DNA from: Uloborus plumipes
Lineage: Eukaryota; Arthropoda; Arachnida; Araneae; Uloboridae
Direction of reading: 5' to 3'
Assembly (NCBI GenBank): GCA_038373865.1
Contig: JAXGGA010000458.1
Location: 162,853 to 226,852 of the forward strand
Length of the DNA stretch: 64,000 nucleotides
The position numbers and the translations under genes are program-made. Below the pieces are notes generated by a model. The model worked only from the letters and a program-made list of their open reading frames with translations, was not told the origin of the DNA and searched no databases. Shown here in pieces: positions 37,236-47,937 of the stretch (positions within the stretch are counted from its first letter, which is position 1; each line of letters begins with the position of its first letter).

Positions 37236-37342
37236 GAACATGGAAACCATACGATAGTGTAACAATTTAAATAAGTAGCAACTGAAAGTGCATTGTGAAA
37301 CACGATTTTAGACGCATAAACTATTTGCGAACCTGTTATATA

Positions 37343-37932
37343 GGGAAGAGTGGTAATGAATGGGCTATGGTGATGAATGGGCCACTAACAAAATATGAAA
37401 AAGTATTTGCATGAATTTTTTTTTTTGATGCCACCAATAGATGTAGCTATTTGTTCTACTAAACTCATCCAATTTTCATTCGTTTGCGCTGAGCCATTTT
37501 CAAACTAGATTGGCATGGTCAAGAATCTGACTGAAAAGTAAGTTTTTCCCTTTTTAGAAAAACATTTCCTAGCTAGAAATTTACCAAGTATTTCACTGCA
37601 TGCGTGTGTATAAGCTAGTCTTTCCATATCTGTAAACTAATCTTAAGATGTATTTTGATGTTATCTAAATTCAATGTACTCAAAAAACCTAAATGTATTC
37701 CAAAAGTATAGGTAGCCCATTCAACCCCATAGGTGGGGTTGAATGGGCCAAATTTCAAAATTTTTATTTTCTATTATAATTCATTATAGACATGTGCTAA
37801 TCCAACTTTTATGACTTTTTTAGATAGCCAGATAAGTAAAGTAACACCAATTTAGAGTTAAAACAAAGTGTTAGAAAAAATTACAAAAATTCAAGACCAA
37901 ATAGTGGCCCATTCATTACCACTCTCCCCTAC
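37343..37932. mobile_element. MULE-like non-autonomous element, 590 bp, 11-bp direct repeats
   Basis: Ends GGGAAGAGTGGTAATGAATG and the complement of GGGGAGAGTGGTAATGAATG. CCTGTTATATA flanks both sides (37332-37342, 37933-37943). The centre has a palindrome, CCCATTCAACCCCA / TGGGGTTGAATGGG (37713-37748). A 9-11 bp duplication suggests Mutator-like transposition; this is inference. No coding frame. Confidence 0.75.
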
Positions 37933-37943
37933 CCTGTTATATA

Positions 37944-38942
37944 CCCTGAAAATTGTCGAATTAAAAAAAAAAATATCGCCAAATTTATCGAGCTTCATTG
38001 AATAAGGCAGACATCTTTCGCATGATGAATAGATCGATGTCTTGCACATTCAGACGTTGGAGTGTTCAATTTCTCACCAAGTTTTTAAAATTGGCGCTTT
38101 TTAATAAAATTCATCATGACGTCTATCTATTAATCATGCGCCCCAAATCTTTAAAATTGGCGATTTTTAATAAACTTCGTCAGATTTCAAGATCTTATGT
38201 CTCGATAATGGGCCCGGACGAGGTCAAAAATATGTCTCGAAATGATCTTTCTACAGCTCCATATTTAAATTTTTTTCATTGTTTCACAGTTCGTGCAGTA
38301 GCATATATTTGTGTTCCTCTTTAGTTTTTCTATTAAGTATATCAGCCGAGGAAAAAAATAGGATGATTGTGGTATTGTGAAATGGTAGGGTGAAATTATA
38401 ATGGTTAGACCACCAGGTATTACGGAATCTCTGCTCCATGGCTTAGAACCAAGGTCTGTCTGTCCTTGAAAACTGCGCCTAATACTCGCGAACCATTCCA
38501 CTCAAAGAGGGGTGATGGGTTGTGGGTGGGATGTTTCCGAAGTTATCAATAAAAAACTTGCATTTGCTATCCTTTTGACACATTCAACTAAACTATGTAT
38601 TTGAAATTAACATCGTTCTACGTTGTTTGGTACGGCTCAAAATGCTTCTTATAACCCGTAATTGTTATCTTACCTATCACCCCTATTTTGGTAAAATCAG
38701 AGAAGACCTGAAGCATGCCTAAATACGCGGAAGGTTTTACCTAAGAAAAGCAGGCAGCAGAGCTCCTTCTAATATGTTTGCTCTATTGAAACTTTGTATA
38801 TATGAAATGGCGCATTCAAAAACAATTTAGGGGAAGGCTAACTATAACTGTAATATATGAGACTGACTGTAACTCATAAAAACTGCTATTGATCTTAATA
38901 TTTAGGCTAAAAATAAAATAACCCATAAAATTTAAATACAAT
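37944..38942. other. No gene recognised
   Basis: A 108-codon frame at 37998-38324 contains two related phrases (AAATTGGCGCTTTTTAATAA and AAATTGGCGATTTTTAATAA), i.e. an internal DNA repeat, and resembles no protein I know. The rest is unassigned. Confidence 0.45.
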
Positions 38943-39374
38943 CCCTCTAAAAATGACACGTAGAGATCAATAAAAAAAATTGTACGTGGAAATGGCCAAC
39001 GGATATCAATAGAGCTAAATCAGTAGAGGTCTACTGATATCAGTTGAACAAGATGCTATGGATCTCTATTGATATCCATAGATTCTACGGTTTTGTTCTA
39101 CTGATATCACTAGAAGGTGCTATGAATCTCTATTGATATCCATAGATTCTCCGGTTTTGTGCTACTGACATCACTAGAAGATGCTATGGATCTCTATTGA
39201 TATCCATAGATTCTCCGGTTTTGCTCTATTGATATCACTAAAAGATTCTATGGATCTTGTTTTGATCTTTACTGATATCAATAGGTCTCTACTGATTTAA
39301 CAGTATTGATATCCGTAAACCATTTTCCCATACAATTTCTTTTTATTGATCTGTACGGATCATTTTTACTAGGG
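38943..39374. mobile_element. TIR element with internal ~62-bp tandem repeat, copy 1
   Basis: Left end CCCTCTAAAAATGACACGTA and right end the complement of CCCTAGTAAAAATGATCCGT; AT is present on both sides. The interior repeats CTCTATTGATATCCATAGAT plus TCTACTGATATCACTAGAAG about three times, so the DNA is full of short palindromes (GATATC). A second copy is at 42735-43117. Confidence 0.75.
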
Positions 39375-40565
39375 ATCGAACTACTCGAACAAGGTGGTGT
39401 GTCATTTCACAGGTGGTGTGCAAAATATCCAGCAGAACAAAACTGATATATACAGTTTATAATAGCATTAATTAGCCACAGCATATACATTTTGTACATA
39501 TCAGGTCATAACACTACATTGAAGTCTCAAATTTTAATGAATATGCATCGAGACTTGTATCCACTTCAATCCACTTTCATGCAATAATGCTGTAACACAG
39601 TCTAAAGCTCTGTGGTTGAATCTCTCCGCTACGCCTACTTGTTGTGGTGTATAAGGGCGAATCTCTGTAAACTCGTCATTTTTCACACGAAATCTGTCCG
39701 TCCACGGTTTTTTGAAATGTTCGTAAAATTATAATGCTATTGCTCAGAAAATGAATCTATTACTTTGGTTTGAAAGAGGGCCAATTGAAGTTTATGTTTT
39801 TCTGATAAATCATGATAGGGGGTAAGTCCCCCGCCTAGTATAACTAGGCAGGGGACTGTGCCAAGTGACTGTTTTGGCTCTTCTTTGCGTAATATCTGCA
39901 AAACTATTGGAACATAATTAGTTACGAGACTACCTATCAATTTAGGCACAAATCGTGGATATAATAACTAATACGTTTTATAATTAAATTAATTGACATT
40001 AATAAAATCACTTCCCAGAGGACTGTTTTCGCAACGACCCTGATGCATACTTTCATCACAAATGTGGCTCTCAAACTAAGTAAAGTAGCGTTTCAACACC
40101 GTTTTCGGCGATTTCGGCAAATTCACACTGATTACTTTAAACTTCATGCCAAAAAGAATTTTCAAAAATTATAGATTTTTCGTATTACAGCTTTGAATTT
40201 GTTGCAGGGGACTGTTTGAAAAAACTCCGGATAGAATTTACATGACAATTTTAAGTTTTAGAAATACGTAATTATACCCTCTTTCATAAGAAAAATATAG
40301 CTTCATTATTCTATTTTTAGATATTAATTGCCAAATTTATGTAGTGTTAATAGGTTTTCTGAAATACTATCTTTAACAGTTAGAGTATGGGATTGGGACA
40401 GTCAGGGGACTGTGTTTTTGGCGCTTAGATAATTTCTAGAAAAAAATATTAAATTGTTATCACTCCAAATGCAATTGGGCCAAAAAGTATTAATGCTTTA
40501 CTTGTATTAAGAGCGATAATTACTTGATTACACTTTATTATTTTTAAAATACTCAGTCCGGACAG
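39375..40565. other. Non-coding stretch with recurring GGGGACTGT phrases
   Basis: GGGGACTGT or GAGGACTGT occurs at about 39851, 40018, 40207 and 40404. A hairpin AGTCCCCCGCCTAGTA / TAACTAGGCAGGGGACT lies at 39825-39857. No gene seen. Confidence 0.5.
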
Positions 40566-40569
40566 CCAA

Positions 40570-41060
40570 TTACCAGTTTACAGAGAATCGCCCATAAATC
40601 GAAGATCGTTCAATTTTAATTCCTCGTTCATTTAGAAATGTTTCGAATTGCTTGTGGCAAAATTGTAAGCCATTGTCGGTTCTAACCGATTTTAATTTTA
40701 GATTTAATGCTCGTTCTGATCTGGCTAAATAAGTTTTAAAGCAATCAAATACCTCGCTCTTGTTTTTTATCATAAATACATCGACTTTTCTAGAATAGTC
40801 GTCTATTATCGACAAAAAATACAAACTACCTCCTAGGGCACGAACAGGAGCGGGTCCCCACAAATCCATATAACATTTATCCAACACATTACTTGTTAAT
40901 GTTCCATAATTTCTGCTTAAAGACGCTCTAGTAAATTTTGTAATTTTACAAGTTATACAAGAATCAAAATTTCCCGTTACTTTTTCAATACCTTTAACAG
41001 TATTGTTAGCACTCATATGGTCATGTTAATTAGCATTAACATGACCAAATCTTTTATACA
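40570..41060 (-). pseudogene. Copia GAG-pre-integrase / integrase fragment
   Basis: A 148-codon open stretch carries the zinc-binding end CITCKITKFTR (residues 20-30), then MDLWGP with the first catalytic Asp (51), FLSIIDDYSRK (68-77) and RTDNGLQF with the second Asp (114). The expected third acidic residue about 35 positions later lies past the end, so the catalytic triad is incomplete. Upstream, LYKRFGHVNAN then a stop is the His half of the zinc motif. Integrases of this type join retroelement cDNA to host DNA; this one cannot act. Confidence 0.85.
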
Positions 41061-41149
41061 AGTTATTAATAAAATGGAAACATTAAATGCATTCAAATTA
41101 AATATTTCGGATTTCCTACAATTAGGTATACCATAAATAACATACAATT

Positions 41150-41400
41150 TTCCTACTCTATTAGCAGTTATCAATATTCGTTTTTTTAGTAAAAATTCTT
41201 ATTTTATTATTACACCAAATTATTTTGTATCCTCTAAAATCTACGTTTGCCCCTCCAATTAAATTTCTACGCATATTAGGGGTATAATAAACATTTCGAA
41301 GAGTTAGCTTAACAAAATTTCCGTTATTTTTAGCATAAAATATAACATCGTCTATTCCTTTTATTTCACTAGTGCAATTTTTATCCCCTGTTAAAACCCC
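41150..41400 (-). pseudogene. Copia protease-to-pre-integrase remnant
   Basis: The minus strand reads NCTSEIKGIDDVIFYAKN, then LRNVYYTPNMRRNLIGGANV and KIIWCNNKIRIFTKK. The V-Y-T-P-N-x-R-R-N-L-I-G phrase is the standard segment after the aspartic protease in Copia Pol. The Asp-Ser-Gly protease motif itself is not legible; the upstream stretch (41400-41700) carries NCYFKKKRPNSNSK-like knuckle remains in another frame. Confidence 0.65.
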
Positions 41401-41697
41401 CCTGTATCCCCTTCCCCCTAAACCCCCTGTATCCCCTTCACGTTTAGAAACAGGAATTATAAATTCAAACCATTCTTTCGTGTTGCAGAAGTTTCCAGAT
41501 CAGCCGTGTAGAAATTATGGCTGCCGCTTGATTGGGACGATTTCGAGTTGCTATTCGGTCTTTTTTTCTTAAAATAACAGTTCTTTGATAGCTGATTATT
41601 CTTTCCGCTATAAGTTCACTGCCTCTGAAAAGATTCCCTCACTCGCAGCCTCAGCTTGCTTCCTCTGTGGTTGTTCGGAAACTGCTTTTTCTTCCAT

Positions 41698-42387
41698 TTA
41701 GGGGTTGTATTCCAGTTCGAACTGTCTTCCAATTTGGAAATATGTGCGTTGTCTACGGGGAGATTGCCCTCGTCTTTCAATTTTAATTGAATTCTTCCTG
41801 ATTCGCTTATTAGCTGTTAGCTTTAGCGCCACATTGTTGTAAGTGAATTCCTTATCATCCAGCCGATACAATATTTGAACCAGGTTTTCAAATTCTGCGG
41901 GCAGTCTTCTTATTAGTTGAAACATTGCTAACAGTTCTGGTATTTCAAATCCGACATCTTTAATTTGTAGTTGCTTTTCTTTTACTCTTTGGCAGAAAAT
42001 TCCGACTGTTTCTTCGTCCGGAATGTATCTCAGTTCATAAAATTCATCAATTAAAGTAGCTATTCGAGCACGGGAACTTGGTTCAAAATTTTCTTTTAAA
42101 ATAGTCCAGGCTTCTTTACCATCTTCGGTGCACTGAATCCATTTTAAATATTGCCGTTTAACACTTGAATAAATTGTTGTGTACGTTCTAGCTTTTCTCT
42201 GTTCAAAATTTCTTATCTGTGCTTTCGGGGATCCTGCTGCTGGTTGTGTTGGTTCACCGACGACGAATTCCCAACATCCTCTATCTATTAAGACAACTTT
42301 CACATCACACTTCCGTGAACTGTAGTTGAATGTATTCAGCTTTGGAAAGTTTATACTGCTGTAGTTTTCTTGTAGACTATTCTCCAT
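41698..42387 (-). CDS. Copia Gag polyprotein fragment (UBN2-type), 229 codons
   Basis: Starts MENSLQENYSSINFPKLN, the usual N-terminus of arthropod Copia Gag. It continues with VVLIDRGCWEFVVGE, AWTILKENFEPSSRARIATL (residues 92-111) and GFEIPELLAMFQLIRRLPAE, the capsid-like fold of the UBN2 family that packages element RNA. It ends at a stop just before the zinc knuckle region. The frame is open but the rest of the element is broken, so any product would be an orphan. The start is the first Met after an upstream stop. Confidence 0.85.
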   Translation of the reverse strand: MENSLQENYSSINFPKLNTFNYSSRKCDVKVVLIDRGCWEFVVGEPTQPAAGSPKAQIRNFEQRKARTYTTIYSSVKRQYLKWIQCTEDGKEAWTILKENFEPSSRARIATLIDEFYELRYIPDEETVGIFCQRVKEKQLQIKDVGFEIPELLAMFQLIRRLPAEFENLVQILYRLDDKEFTYNNVALKLTANKRIRKNSIKIERRGQSPRRQRTYFQIGRQFELEYNP

Positions 42388-42734
42388 TTTCTTCCGACAT
42401 ATAATTCCAACAATGTGACGAAAAGCCTGTGCTCATTCACCAGGGTTTTTACGGCTGAAACGAATGGTTGAACCACATGTCTGTGATGATTTGAAAGAAA
42501 ACTATTGATTTTTTTCAAACATAAAGGAAAAAATTGACCGGCATAATCTATGAATCTGTAATATCAGATTTTAAAAAGTCAGAAACTTTATCAGTTAAAA
42601 TTTCAGTCTAAATAAATTATTTTAAAATTATAGTTATCTTTATTTACAAAGTTTAAAATCATCTGCTTTTTTGTTATTATTATTATTAATAACCTTAATG
42701 ATTTCATTTCTACATCAATTGGAATTAGTATACT

Positions 42735-43117
42735 ACCTGTCGAATTTCTATTGATGTCAATTAAAGCTTTAAGTGATATCCATTGGAATCAGTATCCTAC
42801 TGACCAAGATTTCTATTGATATCTATGAAGCTTCTATTGATATCCATTGAAATGCTTTCCTACTGACCAAATTTCTATTGATGTCAATAGGGCTTCTACT
42901 GATATCCATTGGGATGCTTTCCTACTGACCAAATTTCTATTGATGTCTTTTGGGCTTCTATGGATATCCATTGAGGATATGATCAATAGGCTACAGATAT
43001 CAATGGCTTCTATCGATACTAATAGAGACATCTATAGAAATCAATTCATATCAATAGAACTCTACCGTTATCAATAGATTTTTCTATTGATCTCTACGCG
43101 TCATTTTTAGCAGGGAT
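42735..43117. mobile_element. TIR element with internal ~62-bp tandem repeat, copy 2
   Basis: The right end TATTGATCTCTACGCGTCAT then TTTTAGCAGGG mirrors the termini of copy 1, followed by ATAATC of the H repeat. Three and a half units of TTTCTATTGATGTCAATAGG, CTTCTACTGATATCCATTGG and CTTTCCTACTGACCAAA fill it. The left TIR is not found, so this copy looks left-truncated near 42735. Confidence 0.7.
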
Positions 43118-43355
43118 AATCTTTAAATTAGTTTAAAAAACTAAAAAATACGCTTTTAGATGTACTTATAATGCATTAACACGTAATATAGTAACACAGT
43201 TTATATAATATATTTTAGGCTAAAGCATTAGTAATAGTACAAAATATATTACTTTTATATTTGCAAAGAACGTGAATTTTATTTTTTTATTCCGAGTTAC
43301 ATCGTTACCATCGAAATTAGGAGTTTCGATTGTAACGGTTACATATAAACACAAA
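43118..43355 (+). repeat. H repeat, copy 3, with a 35-bp palindromic insert
   Basis: Holds the unoccupied sites matching insertions in copy 2: AAAAAA at 43135-43140 and TTA at 43156-43158. At 43303-43337 a 35-bp inverted repeat sits between two GTTACAT copies and is absent from copies 1, 2 and 4. Confidence 0.8.
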
Positions 43356-43372
43356 CAGCTGAAACCGGAAAA

Positions 43373-43432
43373 GAACATTCCCGCCGCAGCGTAGGACATT
43401 TCCGCCGCAAAGTTTATCCCTATCTTACCCTG
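43373..43432 (+). repeat. Left TIR of the P/THAP transposon
   Basis: About 60 bp paired with 48329-48388. The outer 36 bp are nearly identical and contain a tandem CATTYCCGCCGC motif, a plausible transposase binding site. Confidence 0.85.
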
Positions 43433-44405
43433 CCTTTCCCTTTATCCCTACCTTTCTTCTATACATCATTACAGGAAAGTGATGTTATGCTGTGTATTCA
43501 TTTCTGTTATATATGCTAAAAGTTACAAACGCGTAACACTTCCCTTATTCTAAAAAAAAAATCCAACGTCAAGGTGAAAAATGCTGAGCACTATGAACAC
43601 GAGAAATTCTTGACTATATAAACACGACATTCACGTTCTCTTAGAACATAAAAAAACAAAGAAATCAGAAAAACACAGGATGGAGGGTTTATCTATTCAA
43701 ATTTTGCCAATATTACACTCTACTTACTCAATCGGCGGATCAGTCCCGTCGTACGAAAAAGGAGGGAAAAAACCACGACCAACTAGAGGAAGGGGCCAGA
43801 GCGGAAGCGCGTGACGTCATGTCGAGTAGGGCTATCGCTGCTGAGCTGGTACGCTTACGAGAGGAAAACATCGTTTTATTTTCATTCGTGAAAAACAGAA
43901 TTTTACTTACGAGGACTTCTCATCGCATGAAAATATTTGCAGATAGTTTTAATTCGTTTAAAAAAGAGGCTTATCGATCAAAACTTTGAGAATACATGGT
44001 TCAAATTTCCTGATTGTTTTGCCAATATTTAATAATTTATCGTTATCTTATATATTAGCAAAAAATATTATGCATTAGAATTTAATTATGATTAGCAACA
44101 ATAAATGATTTCTTTAAAAATATTAATACATTCAACCCGAATAAACATCACTTTAATAAAACGAATGATTGCTTTATAAGCACAATTGATTCAAAATGTT
44201 TAAATATTCATTAAAATATTTTGTCAGAACTAAAAGACACATAACACATATAGCAACATAATTTTTTATTAATACATAAACAAATAGCAAATACTCATAA
44301 AACTCACTTTTGATTACAAATTTTTTGTAAACGTACTTAATTTTTTGCTCTTTGGAATTTTTACACTTTCATTACAATCATTAACTGCAACAGAATCTTC
44401 TTTGG

Positions 44406-46985
44406 TTACTTTTTTATTCTTTTCATTTGAACCCTTTTTTCCTTGGCCTTTTCTTTGTTTTTTTGTTTTGCACTCATAATTAAGAAATTATTTTTCATTT
44501 TACGGTAATTATTTAACAAAGCATTGGTTGCCGCCCAAATGATCACTTTAAAATTACTTTCATCAGTATGTCCATTGGAACATGTCTCATCACCTAGTAT
44601 TTCTTTTTCAATTAAGAAACTGTAGGTTACGTTATATGCTACCGACCTCTGATTTTTACATTTTAAAAATATTTCTTCATGCTCATTGCACAATTTTTCT
44701 ATAACTGCATAATTTATTGCAATTGCATCAATTACTTTTTGTTCTGGATAAAATAATCTTCCTCTGTCAACACTTTTAATTAAATTATGGTTCTCAGTAA
44801 TTTCACATTGATTTAAAGATAGATTTTCTAAACAGCAATTACATCGGGATTTTCTAAATAAACTGCGAACACAATATCCCCCTAAATATGTTACTACTAG
44901 TAACTGGCTGTCTAGATTTTTTAAGTCCTTTTCAGAAATTGTTACTTTAAATAATTCATCAACTAAAGTTATGTCTTCTGTGTTCTCATCATTTTCAAAA
45001 TCCTCTACAGGACAGAACCCAAATGTTTTGCTTGTGATCCCCATTTTCAGCAAAGATTCATTTCGTATTTTTTTTTCAATTTCAAAAACTTGTCTTACCG
45101 ATATAAGGTATTGCGCGCCTCCAAGTTGACGATACTTGCTAAACCTTGCCTCTAAATTATCAGTCTGGAATTTCCCGGACAAAATGTATGGCATATTAAG
45201 TTTATCTTTACAATACTGAGCAAGTTTTATTAATCCATTCGTAGTTATTGTCAAGGCCGTATGGGTTTCCCTAGTTAAAGCACCTACATCACATTTCATT
45301 TCCTTCCATTCTTTTAACCATTTCAAGAAATTAGTTAGAAATATCACTTTCTTATCACTGTCAGAAGAAGTTAGGGGAGTTTTATATTCATCGTTTTTAT
45401 GAATGCCAACAACTGGAGTTTTTACATTAACAATGCTCCACCAAAGAGTAATAATTTTAATAAAATTCGCTGTACTTTCTAAGTGATCAATATTGATATT
45501 ACTGAAATTTAAAACACCATTAATTAAATTTTCATTAAATATTTGAAGTGCTAGTTTAACATTTTGTTTTTCAATGCTACTGGGATTTAAAGCTCGATAT
45601 GACAAATTATAACTATATTTCAACAAATGTTTTGATTCCTGTTGATGAATTTTTTCCAGCACTTGCAAGGATGCTGTACAAAAATTTGAATTTGAGGCAC
45701 TAGTAATTCCATCAAAGTTAGGATAATACATAGCTCTTTCAGGAAATTTTTGATTTACCCAGTTATTTCTAATGCATTTCAACAGATGAACTGCATCAAA
45801 AAGAAAAAACAAGGGCTTCTCTGGATTAACAGGGTGAGGATATACATATTTAAGTTCAGGTAGATTGGAAAACATGGAAATTGCACATCTATTGATTGAA
45901 TTATTATCAGAGCTTATACATAATACATTAAAACCAATTTCTTCCAAACCAATTATTATTTTTTTTACATATTCAAATAAAATGGTAGCATTAATAGATT
46001 TTACGGGCAAAATATGTACAACATCTTTATATGGGGATAAAATACTACTGATCATGAAAACATGAGCACTTGAAGCTGCAGACATACTATCAAAAGCTGT
46101 TCCTACTATAGTGCCACCTTTGAAGTCAAAATTTGGTTTTAAATGAATTTCATCTATCTGTAAAATTAGAGTTTTATCAATATCTTTTAAAGCACTAAAT
46201 TTATGTTTAATATAGTTTAAAAATTTCCCTTTCTGCTCTATAGTAGGATCAGCTTCTGAGCACAAAATTCTTTTTAAGGTACTTGGATGGGGCAAAATAA
46301 AATATTCACTATCTCTGATAAATTTATATGCATGAGGAGCCATATGACATAAAAGGGAAGAAAATACCAAAACATCTGTTGAATATCGTATCTGTTTTTT
46401 CTCTTTAAATACCAGATGCAATTGCTCTAGAAAAAACTGCACAAAATGTTTACCTTGAGAGCAAGTCTCAAGAGTAAGCAAATTAGAAAGCAAATTATTA
46501 ATTAACTTCAACGTATTCGAAACACATTTATCATCATTTTCCAACTTATTATTAGACTCCATGGTTTCTAATAAGGAAGATAATTTATTTATGTTTTGCA
46601 GTTTAAAAGGAAATTTAAAATTGCTTAGCATGGAAACAGGACAAGACTCAATATTAACAGAAACTTGTAAGTCATTAGAAATCACAGCAGAATATTTAAT
46701 CTTAGGATTAGGATGATCAGAAATATTTAAAAACATGAGACAGTCCTTTTTATCAATGAAAGTCCAAAAATCTTGTTTTAAATTAAGAAAGTTCAACTTA
46801 GCTCTTATGTCCTTAAAGGAATGCAGTTCATGTTGAATTCTGTAATTTTCTGCAGATTCCAAGCTATCTTGTATAGCAAAAAGAATTCTTGAGTCTTCTT
46901 TTTTTTGTCTCTTGACATCCGGACTTTCCCGGAAACTGTCAGATCCTGACAAATATTTTGGGCAATTAGCAGCAAAATGGGAACA
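44406..46985 (-). CDS. P-element/THAP9-like transposase, main exon (848-codon frame)
   Basis: The frame from 46952 to the TAA at 44408-44406 encodes most of a P-superfamily transposase. Seen in order: a helical N-terminal part, an RNase-H-like core with LILQIDEIHLKPNF (Asp267), VLCISSDNNSINR (Asp349), the insertion segment starting FFLFDAVHLLKCIRNNW (383-398), and near the end of the core GKFQTDNLEARFSKYRQLGG (593-612; Asp598/Glu601). By analogy with Drosophila P and human THAP9, these acidic residues form the catalytic site that cuts and rejoins DNA. The tail (820-848) is Lys/Arg-rich, as in nuclear proteins. No ATG opens the frame: upstream residues ...NCPKYLSG continue from the THAP domain, and the link needs a frame change near 46970, so a disabling indel, an assembly error or an extra splice is present. 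848 codons uninterrupted suggests a young copy. Confidence 0.85.
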   Translation of the reverse strand, partial: CSHFAANCPKYLSGSDSFRESPDVKRQKKEDSRILFAIQDSLESAENYRIQHELHSFKDIRAKLNFLNLKQDFWTFIDKKDCLMFLNISDHPNPKIKYSAVISNDLQVSVNIESCPVSMLSNFKFPFKLQNINKLSSLLETMESNNKLENDDKCVSNTLKLINNLLSNLLTLETCSQGKHFVQFFLEQLHLVFKEKKQIRYSTDVLVFSSLLCHMAPHAYKFIRDSEYFILPHPSTLKRILCSEADPTIEQKGKFLNYIKHKFSALKDIDKTLILQIDEIHLKPNFDFKGGTIVGTAFDSMSAASSAHVFMISSILSPYKDVVHILPVKSINATILFEYVKKIIIGLEEIGFNVLCISSDNNSINRCAISMFSNLPELKYVYPHPVNPEKPLFFLFDAVHLLKCIRNNWVNQKFPERAMYYPNFDGITSASNSNFCTASLQVLEKIHQQESKHLLKYSYNLSYRALNPSSIEKQNVKLALQIFNENLINGVLNFSNINIDHLESTANFIKIITLWWSIVNVKTPVVGIHKNDEYKTPLTSSDSDKKVIFLTNFLKWLKEWKEMKCDVGALTRETHTALTITTNGLIKLAQYCKDKLNMPYILSGKFQTDNLEARFSKYRQLGGAQYLISVRQVFEIEKKIRNESLLKMGITSKTFGFCPVEDFENDENTEDITLVDELFKVTISEKDLKNLDSQLLVVTYLGGYCVRSLFRKSRCNCCLENLSLNQCEITENHNLIKSVDRGRLFYPEQKVIDAIAINYAVIEKLCNEHEEIFLKCKNQRSVAYNVTYSFLIEKEILGDETCSNGHTDESNFKVIIWAATNALLNNYRKMKNNFLIMSAKQKNKEKAKEKRVQMKRIKK
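45865..46065 (+). other. Antisense open frame within the transposase, not a gene
   Basis: A 66-codon plus-strand frame entirely inside the transposase core; listed only to say it is a shadow. Confidence 0.8.
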
Positions 46986-47101
46986 GCTCCTGGTGCAAGA
47001 CGAGGGTAGCGAAGTGGTGCACTAATCAGACGACCTGTTTTGTCATCAAAGGCAGACGATTCTCTTTCAATATCAGCTGGCCTGAAATGATTTTCACAGA
47101 C
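46965..47101 (-). pseudogene. THAP domain, second half (exon 2, 5' part)
   Basis: Minus-strand reading from 47101: VCENHFRPADIERESSAFDD, then RLISAPLRYPRLAPGAVPIL. C-x2-H (CENHF) is the closing half of the zinc-binding C2CH THAP finger, and P-G-A-V-P the end motif. It follows a good splice acceptor (TTTGTTTTTCAG, AG at 47103-47102). The frame then slips relative to the main transposase frame at about 46970, where the family would read A-V-P-..-N-C-P-x-Y-L-S. Confidence 0.8.
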
Positions 47102-47937
47102 CTGAAAAACAAATTTAAAAAATGAAGGATATGAAGGGGAGAACTTATCTGTTTAATATAAGTAGTTAACACGTATTACTACTTAAATTATGACAGTACA
47201 GAATTAACTATTACACAGTCAATAATTACGTTGTTTTTGAAAGAGCACAGAAGTAGTTTTGTCTGTGCACTAAGTTCAAAGCACTATTTCTGATGTGAAT
47301 TAAGAGGTGAACAGAATAATTAGCAAGTCCCTGTCCAAATATGAACACTGGGCATTGTAGGAAGGGTCTACAAAAGCTTCTAAACAGTTGCATTAAGTAT
47401 TCTCTTAAATCATATTGTATATGAACTGACTTTTATTGTTGACTATTGTAACATTTGAAGAAAATATTAGCAATAAAAATGAGCAATTCTGATAAATATT
47501 AATGAATAAAACTTATTAATAATTCCCAAACTGTTAAAATTATGTGTAAATGAAGCTCTATAGTCATAATAAAGATGCATCACCAAAGTCGTGACAGCAA
47601 ATTATATCTTGATGATACAACTTAAGTATATGTAAAAAGTTAGAATAGTAATTATAACACGTAATAACATATATTTTTAAGTGCAAAAAAATATCAGTAG
47701 AACTTAAATTTAAGTATCCAAGCATCAAGCATATTAAAATTTTCGGAATTTATAAATTAAATATGTTACTCATTAACTGAAATTTTTTATTTCCAATGCT
47801 TTTGCATGAAAACAAAACAATATTGCATACACATAAATCGGTTGAGCTCTGTTGACAGAAATGTATCCTTATTTGGTTTTGCTCAATGCTACTAATAACA
47901 ATACTACAAAAGAAAAAAAATACAAAATCTATCTTAC
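47102..47937 (-). other. Predicted intron of the THAP transposase
   Basis: Donor AAG|GTAAGA (GT at 47937-47936) and acceptor TTTTTCAG (47109-47102) bracket 836 bp. Joining the exons keeps phase and gives ...PSKNAK-VCENHF..., exactly the THAP consensus junction. The AT-rich intron contains no recognisable feature. Confidence 0.8.

Larger units (their letters stand above)
40566..42400 (-). mobile_element. Decayed Ty1/Copia retrotransposon, LTR-less and 3'-truncated
   Basis: On the minus strand, gag (42387-41698), a knuckle/linker region, a protease-side stretch (about 41400-41150), the GAG-pre-integrase and the start of the integrase core (41016-40570) follow in Copia order. The coding line is broken by stops and frame changes at about 41575-41700, 41370-41400, 41170 and 41030. 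Reverse transcriptase and RNase H are absent and no LTR pair is visible. Copies of the CTATTGATATC TIR element lie beyond both sides. Confidence 0.85.

Noticed and set aside
37998..38324. 108-codon frame
   Set aside because: Internal similarity is at DNA level (AAATTGGCG..TTTTTAATAA twice); no protein family seen.
38395..38475. tRNA-like sequence near 38.4 kb
   Set aside because: No A/B box pair at proper spacing.
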